From Hypomesus transpacificus (Eukaryota > Chordata > Actinopteri > Osmeriformes > Osmeridae): DNA of 64,000 nucleotides. Of this stretch, positions 57,956 to 64,000 are shown piece by piece. The stretch lies in NCBI RefSeq assembly GCF_021917145.1, contig NC_061068.1:1073350-1137349 (forward strand), written 5' to 3'. The notes under the pieces are model-generated. The model was not told where the DNA came from. It was given only the letters and a program-made list of their open reading frames with translations, and did not search any database. Numbering within the stretch: the stretch's first letter is position 1; each line of letters opens with the position of its first letter. The translations under genes and the position numbers were made by a program.

Positions 57956-60488
57956 CCCTTAAAGTTGGCGGCTGATTTCTCCATGAGCGCCGGCGGATTG
58001 GTGGGGCAGGGACTGGCCTCTGCGGTCTTGCACAGCATGCAGCGGCGCGCAATCTGGATCAGCGTGGCTCGGAACCGTTGGATCCTGAAGGCGTAGACCA
58101 ACGGGTTGAGGGCGGAGTTGACGTGCGACATGAAGATCCCAACGTACACGGCCATCTTGGGCATGTTGCATTCTGGGCAAAAGAACGTGACGCAGTTCAT
58201 GATGTGCAGCGGGAGCCAGCAGATGGCGAACAGAGCGACCACCAACGCCAGAGACTTGGCCAGTTTCAGCTCCTTGTGGTAGTACTTGCTGGTGTCGCAG
58301 GTGGCTTCGGCTCGAAGGTTTAGCTGGCGACGGATGGCCCTGAAGATCTCTGCATAGAGGCCGATCATGACACTCAGCGGGACCACCACCCAGCCGAAGA
58401 AGTTGAAGTACACCATGTAGTCCATGCGCATGACGTTGGTGAACTGGCAGACGATGTGGCCGCTGGCGCTAAGGTTACCCAGGGGCTCCTGGTTGTGCCA
58501 GCCCAGCATGGGCACTAGGCCGGTGAGGGCAGAGAGCAGCCAGCACAGACACACTGCCACCCAGGCCCTCGTCTGTGTCACGATGATGCTGTACCTGGGC
58601 GAAAGGTTTTAAAGGTTAGGAACTGTTCATTTGGTAGACGTTTTTCATCCAAAGCAAGGAGCAGAGAAAGGGATTTGTAACTGCTACCCAGTGATTTGCA
58701 GTCAGATGTTCTACCTCTGAGTTATGTATACCTGGGATACATCATGTATACTGTGGTACATATCTTAGGTCAAAGGTTGAAGGTTAGACCTTTCTTTCGA
58801 GCTGGAGAGCTAGACCTTCAGGGAGGGGACAGGAGTGGCAGATGAGGTTAAAGAAACAGTAGATCTCTTCTTGCTACAGAAAGAAGATCAAATCATAATC
58901 GGAGGGTGAGCCCGATTTTCGTTTCAAGGGGGGTCCTGACTGAAATTTGGAGAATCATAGAATTAGCCTGAGGTTGTAATGAAGCTTTCCTCTATAAGGT
59001 TAAGGTTGCATAATTTGCGGTGCATAGTTATAAAGGGGACCTTAAATCGATTATAATGAAACCAAGACATAATATGAAAACAACTTTTTTGACTGCAGTC
59101 CCACAATTTAGTTGTGTCTATAGAAGAATAGTTGGGAGGTAACCTTTCATTTTGTAACAGACATGATAGAAATCTTTCTTAAACAGCAGAAACGGTCTTC
59201 CCCTGCTGTCTTGGTGTTCCTGATCTGGAACTGCTGTCTGCTGACTTGGTCATGACAGAACGTAACCCTGGACGACAGCCAACAACGCCTACAAACCGGC
59301 CTTAAAATTCTGTCAACTGAGCTGACAGGAACATTTTAATTCACTTAAAAGCCTTCGATGTCCTGGACCTTGATTTGCATCTAGCTGGCCAGAGATATAG
59401 ACTGCAGCTCACAGTCAGACTTTGAGAAATTCAACAAGGGATACACTGACTGCCTTGGAATCACTTTAATACTAGACTTGTTAGTTAGTTTCCTCCAGGA
59501 TCACAATGACTCTTATTGAGTGACTTGTTGCTCTTTTAGGTTAGATATAATTAAGTTAAGTCTTGTACTCGCTGTGAAATATTTTACTGTTGATTGTTCT
59601 TCTACAGGTACAGTCCTGCACTTTTGTGGTTCATGTTGTTTAATTTGTAACTTGTATAACTGCATGCTCTTATGGGTCTTCCCTTTGGCACTTGTTTAGC
59701 TTTTCACAATGTATGCTTCATGTTTTGGCTACTTGCAATGTTTGGGACTATCCCGTTGTTGCTCTCTCTTGGAAGTCGCTTTGGATAAAAGCGTCTGCTA
59801 AATGAATAAATGTAAATGTAAATGTAATACTAACTGTTTCCGATTACAAAAAGTTTTAACTTGGTTCAACTGAAGCGGAAAAGGTCCTTAGCGTGTGGAT
59901 TAATTTGGAATAACATCAATCTACATCTCACTGGAATTGTAATTGATTGTGGGAAGAGTACAGCCTTGGAAAACAAACTAGTCATTCTATTAAATCAGTT
60001 GCCTAACAACTTTCTAATTCAATCTCTGGTTGGGAGAGTCCTCTTTAAAGTGGACGGAAATGTTGGCAATATAATTTTGATGTGTTGGTGGAGGCCAAGG
60101 GCCGAGTTATGATAGCTCACCTGGTGGGAATCTTGACCCTGAGGAAGCGGTCGATGGCGATGGCCAGCAGGGACAGGATGGAGCTCTGAGTGATGATGAG
60201 GATGAGGCAGGAGAGGAAGAGGCAGGTGTAGAACTGGGTCCTGAGTCCCAGGCTGACCACCACTGCCAGCGGGATGACCAGGGCTCCCACAGCGATGTCG
60301 GCCACAGCCAGAGACACGATGAAGCAGAAGGTGGTGTCACGCAGGGCCCGGTTCACACACACCACCAGGACCACCAGAACGTTCCCGACAACTGACGCCA
60401 GGGCGATGGCCGTCTCGATGGAGATGTACATCAGGTCCACATGCTCACGAAGCTCAATTCCAGGAGAGGATGACATTTTGGATGACAA
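57952..60488 (-). CDS. adora3: A3/A1-type adenosine receptor (GPCR)
   Basis: Two coding exons, 60488-60121 and 58594-57952, join in phase 2 (accag|gtgagc ... cgcccag|gtac), giving 336 residues. The intron position just after the cytoplasmic end of TM3 is the conserved one of adenosine receptors. The seven-TM family A features are [12 protein letters not shown] in TM1, [17 protein letters not shown] in TM2, D113-R114-F115 (DRF, not DRY) after TM3, ECL2 with N163 (NLS), [18 protein letters not shown] leading into TM5, [12 protein letters not shown] in TM6 and [12 protein letters not shown] in TM7. [10 protein letters not shown] and the tail Cys pair (CMLC) point to A3; the TM2 and TM6 segments also resemble A1. 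Linkage to a KCNA3-KCNA2-KCNA10 cluster, as on human 1p13, favours adora3. It probably couples to Gi and senses extracellular adenosine. The alternative start is Met5 (60476). The intron holds two SINE fragments. Confidence 0.88.
58618..58745 (-). mobile_element. Decayed tRNA-like SINE in adora3 intron
   Basis: Minus-strand reading gives AACTCAGAGGTAGAACATCT, then GACTGCAAATCACTGGGTAG, and a tail ttggatgaaaaacgtctacc. It lies about 24 bp upstream of coding exon 2, close to its acceptor and branch-point region. Confidence 0.65.
59770..59826 (+). mobile_element. SINE 3' tail in adora3 intron
   Basis: The sequence tttggataaaagcgtctgct followed by aaatgaataaatgtaaatg is the cleanest copy here of the fish SINE tail, ending in a short 'gtaaat' repeat. 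Confidence 0.7.
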
Positions 60489-61100
60489 ATCTCTCTAAAA
60501 TGTCTTCCTTTACTGTCTTTGAAATCTCCCTCTCATGTATTTAAAATAGTTATTAAACAGGTTTGAAATCTTCCTCGATGTCTTCCTTAAAAGGGTTTAC
60601 AATCTCTGCTAAAATCTCCCTTCCTTTTCCCCCCACAGCCTCTGTTCTGCGCTTCCAGATCGTCCGACCAGCTCCTTCTTTAGCTGGAGTTTGCGCTATG
60701 AGAGCAGCATGGTGTCCTTGTCCAGTTATCTCAGCGAGTTTCCAAGTCATTAAAATGTCTGGTTTTCCTCGCGCTGAAGCACTGAATGACTCCCGTATCG
60801 CTGGAGAGATCTGGAGAGATGAGCCTCCTGCATATCCATGAGCTCCAGTCCACACTGACTGCATTCTGCTGCTCTGCTCTCCCCCTGTCCATTTCTCCCT
60901 CCTCCATCACGCTGTCTGTCTCCCCCTCTCCTTATCTCTCTTACCATCTCTCCATCCTTTTATCACTCACACTCTCTCTCTCTCTCTACCTCCCTCTCTC
61001 TCTCTCTCACTGTCAATTTGGAGACAAAAATCATAAATCTAGAAGGCGGGACATTGTTGTTACTCCCCAGCACATAAGCAAGTGCCTTACAGTTAAGGTG
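60489..61100. other. adora3 5' flank
   Basis: Unique then CT-rich sequence upstream of the receptor on the minus strand. No TATA box or CpG island stands out, and the transcription start cannot be placed. Confidence 0.4.
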
Positions 61101-61107
61101 TGTGAGT

Positions 61108-61114
<7 letters not shown>

Positions 61115-61146
<32 letters not shown>

Positions 61147-61252
61147 GGAGAGAGGGAGGGAAAGGAGGGAGGGAGGGAGGGAGGGAGGGAGGGAGGGAGG
61201 GAGGGAGGGAGGGAGGGAGGGAGGGAGGGAGGGAGGGAGGGAGGGAGGGAGG

Positions 61253-61306
<54 letters not shown>

Positions 61307-61338
61307 GGGAGAGAGAGAGAGCGAGAGAGAGAAAGGGT
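61115..61338. repeat. (GA)n and (GGGA)n compound repeat
   Basis: GA run (61116-61150), (ggga)n (about 61164-61255), then a second interrupted GA run (61256-61334). Arg/Glu/Gly frames on + and Ser/Leu/Pro frames on - are artefacts. Confidence 0.97.
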
Positions 61339-61498
61339 ACATGAGGTCTGTCAGGCTGTACTGCAATTTGGATGTTTTGGCAAAATCTCGACAATGGCAC
61401 TCAAGCTAAAAGGACATTAACTGGAAGTGGGAGACAAACTGTTTTTATTTCTCTGTGACTCACATAAAATGTTGTGCTGTCTGAGCATGGACATTGAC

Positions 61499-61700
61499 CC
61501 CCACCCACCCACCCACACACACACACCCATCACACCCCACCCACACACACACACCCATCACACCCCACCCACACACACACACCCATCACACCCCACCCAC
61601 ACACACACACCCATCACACCCCACCCACACACACACACCCATCACACCCCACCCACACACACACACCCATCACACCCCACCCACACACACACACCCATCC
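61499..61700. repeat. 28-bp CA-rich minisatellite
   Basis: About six nearly perfect units of 28 bp containing 'ccatcacaccccacccacac'. Frames of His/Thr/Pro are artefacts of the array. Confidence 0.95.
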
Positions 61701-62998
61701 TTCCTATCCCCTATACACACTTTGCTGCAACATCCAGATATTACAAAGCTTGCTTGTGTGAACTACTGTCCAGTCAACAGAGTCCAACATACCGAAGTTA
61801 CAAGTCCCAAAAGTCCTGGCAAATTCCAAAGCTTTATATAAAGTATCACAAAAAATGCAGTGTATTGTGCTTTGTGCCGGAGTGCTGTGATGCCGTGGTT
61901 AAAAAAGTGTAAATCCCGGTCTACCAAAACATTCAACATGCTCCCAATAGCCAAAAACCCTTATTATCCATATAAAGAATTACAACCTAAAGGACACACT
62001 GAAAATTTGAACCAAAAATATCAACTAAAATAACGTTGGAGAACCAATGAAATGGTTCCTACGGCGTGGATAGTGTGGATCAATCTATATTTGGACTGTG
62101 AATGAACTATTGATTGACCATAGGCTATCCTACCTATAGCCTTGCTCGTAAAGGTGAATCATGAAAAGGCCCATATACGTCATCTCGACCGTGACTGGAC
62201 GTGTTCCTAATCTCCGGGCAAAAAATAAATCTCTGGACAAGCTTTCACCGCAAACATAGATTTCTCCTTTGTCACAATGCATCAGTACCGTGGGACGTGG
62301 GAGTAATTGCAGTTAAGGCCTATGTGAATTATCATTCACATGTGATTTGAGATTAGCAGGAAGGTACATTAGGCTTTGTTAATGTTTCAATTCATCATTA
62401 TTATGTCATTAACTTGTGGGAGAATTAGGACTGTGCCGAATCAGGTTTTGAACCCAAGTCATCACTTCAACATGGTTTGAAAGAATGTAACAAAAAAACA
62501 CTTATTATCTTTTCTGACACAAGCTTCAAAAAGAGATGCTGAAGTTACAGAACCTAGCCTTGACAACAGAGTTTCAAACTCAGGATTCTTCCACTGATCA
62601 CTTCTACTATCAAACCAAGAAGAACTGTTTGGCTTCTTCTGATCAGTTGTAAACCACCTCTTTCACAGAATCTAAAAAATAGAATTACCTCCATATATAT
62701 ATATATCACCAATTTAGTATAACGGCATCAGTTAAAAAAAATAAAAACATTTGTATTAATTAGATTTCCTTCTGTGCAGAGATGCGAAGCCTAGGAGAGC
62801 ATTGCAAAAACCTGGTAGGACGCCCAAAACTTTTAATTACTCTAAGAACTCTGCATTTAATACGACAATATCCATTTGAGGATCAAGACTTGCCTGGCTG
62901 GCTCTATAACAGATGCATAATGAATCAATCCATGCGATGGACCTCAATCCATTAAGGGGAGAACAAGCTGACCCGCCTGCCCGTAAACGCAGTCACTT

Positions 62999-63000
<2 letters not shown>
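61701..63000. other. Intergenic sequence
   Basis: Unique AT-rich sequence with a short (AT)n run at 62692-62706. No gene is supported. Confidence 0.45.
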
Positions 63001-63087
<87 letters not shown>

Positions 63088-63372
63088 CTGTCTCTCCCTC
63101 TGTCTCTCTCTCTCCTCTCCCCCCCCACTCCTCTCTCTCACTCTCTCTCTCCCTCTGTCTCTCCCTTTGTCTCTCTCTCTCCTCTCCCCCACTCCTCTCT
63201 CTCACTGTCTCTCTCCCTCTGTCTCTCCTCTCTACTCCACTCCCCCCCACCCCACCCCCTCTCCCTCGGTTTCTCTCTCTCCTCTCCCCCCCACTCCTCA
63301 CTCCTCTCCCTCTGTCTCTCCCTCTGTCTCTCTCTCCTCTCCCCCCCCTCTCTCGCTCTTACTCTCTCTCTC
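63001..63372. repeat. (CT)n and CT-rich tract
   Basis: A perfect (CT)n run of about 41 units (63002-63084) is followed by imperfect 'ctctccctctgtctct' and 'cctctcccccactcctctct' repeats. Confidence 0.97.
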
Positions 63373-63518
63373 TGAGGTAAAAGCGATGACTCAGGACATC
63401 AGTTTTGGGACACTGCCTCCAGATTCAGAGTGTACTCTGCTCGTTAGCGTGTGTCAGTGAACAGACAATAACTCTTGTTTATGATCCGTATCCTCCTCCC
63501 TCAGCCTCCGCTGCTACC

Positions 63519-63635
63519 TGCCCATCGCAGATGGGTCCTGATGTCACCCAGCACTGGAACAGCACTTCAGCTGGCTACGGCAGGCCTCTGGGAGCAGTGA
63601 CCGTTACAACTAAAGTTAAGTCCCCTGGAAATATG
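63519..63635 (+). CDS. Possible first coding exon, unrecognised
   Basis: A tract tcctccctcag at 63493-63503 resembles an acceptor. An ATG at 63530 opens 35 codons (MGPDVTQHWNSTSAGYGRPL...) with an N-glycosylation sequon (NST), ending at aatatgtgagt, where gtgagt (63635 on) could be a donor. It would be an exon of a gene continuing beyond the window. No family is recognised, and the evidence is only an acceptor-like and a donor-like motif around a short frame. Confidence 0.15.
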
Positions 63636-64000
63636 TGAGTTGTGATGCTGTGTTTCTTGAATCTGTCTGTGACATTTCGCTGATCGGTTTTAAGTGTGAT
63701 GTGAGTGATGACCTGGGCAACGAGAAATTGGCGAGTAGGCCATTCTAGACTTGTAGCCTGAGTATTTAACAAAACACTATGGATTCATAAAAATATAGTT
63801 TTTTGAGTGCTGTCAAAATCTGTTAAATACCAATGTGCAGAAACCTCCAGAGGTATGAAGGCACCCCTAAGGACTAACACCATTACAAATAGAACTAATG
63901 AATTAGATTACGTCTGCGCAGAGATCCGCTAGGCAGGGAGCCACCAGGAAAATGCACCAGGACAATGTGAGTATACCAAAAGCTACTTATTACCATTTCC

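Overview
The window is vertebrate nuclear DNA, almost certainly from a ray-finned (teleost) fish. Coding sequence is sparse and partly intron-split with GT-AG junctions. Microsatellites and minisatellites are very abundant. Dispersed tRNA-like SINEs carry the fish-type tail 'ggataaaagcgtctgctaaatg' and its relatives, and small DNA-transposon remnants of fish type are present. The SINE at 9142-9319 and 31923-32108 resembles copies I associate with smelts (Osmeridae), but that is a weak taxonomic guess. No bacterial operons, CRISPR arrays, phage or viral genes were seen.

Region 1 (about 5.7-38.1 kb) is a tandem cluster of three single-coding-exon Shaker-type (Kv1) potassium channel genes, all on the + strand: kcna3 (5873-7411), kcna2 (17790-19265) and kcna10 (36376-38052). 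This matches the KCNA3-KCNA2-KCNA10 cluster of human 1p13. All three have the T1 tetramerisation domain, an S4 with regularly spaced arginines, the TVGYGD selectivity filter and the PVPV gate. They differ in outer-pore residue (His, Val, Cys) and C-terminal PDZ ligand (TDV in kcna3 and kcna2, none in kcna10). The long gaps hold SINE fragments, candidate regulatory motifs and many tandem arrays. The largest arrays are a 1.1 kb CT-rich block (0.6-1.8 kb) and a 1.4 kb array of decamers in perfect register (40.0-41.4 kb).

Region 2 (about 47.5-60.5 kb) holds four genes. A five-coding-exon Bcl-G (BCL2L14)-like gene lies on + (47514-50299). On - are rplp2 (ribosomal stalk protein P2, four coding exons, 53771-52914), a small unrecognised single-pass membrane protein (55671-55336) and an A3/A1-type adenosine receptor, probably adora3 (two coding exons, 60488-57952). 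ADORA3 is also a 1p13 gene in human, so the block reads as conserved 1p13-type synteny. Two abutting DNA-transposon remnants (a piggyBac-like MITE with TTAA duplications and a Tc1-type fragment) lie between bcl2l14 and rplp2.

The genes do not form a pathway. The channels are related by tandem duplication and may co-assemble, as Kv1 subunits are known to do. The more unusual observations are: a nearly synonymous-identical 138-bp stretch shared by kcna2 and kcna10, suggesting gene conversion; a 56-codon upstream ORF whose stop overlaps the kcna10 start (TGATG); introns ending one base before the ATG in both kcna2 and rplp2; a perfect RFX X-box and a DR1-type nuclear-receptor array flanking kcna3; a Bcl-G-like protein that seems to lack its BH2 end; a DRF instead of DRY motif in the adenosine receptor, whose stop codon sits at a SINE boundary; and back-to-back GT/CA arrays able to form very long foldbacks. 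I found no clearly new multi-gene system.
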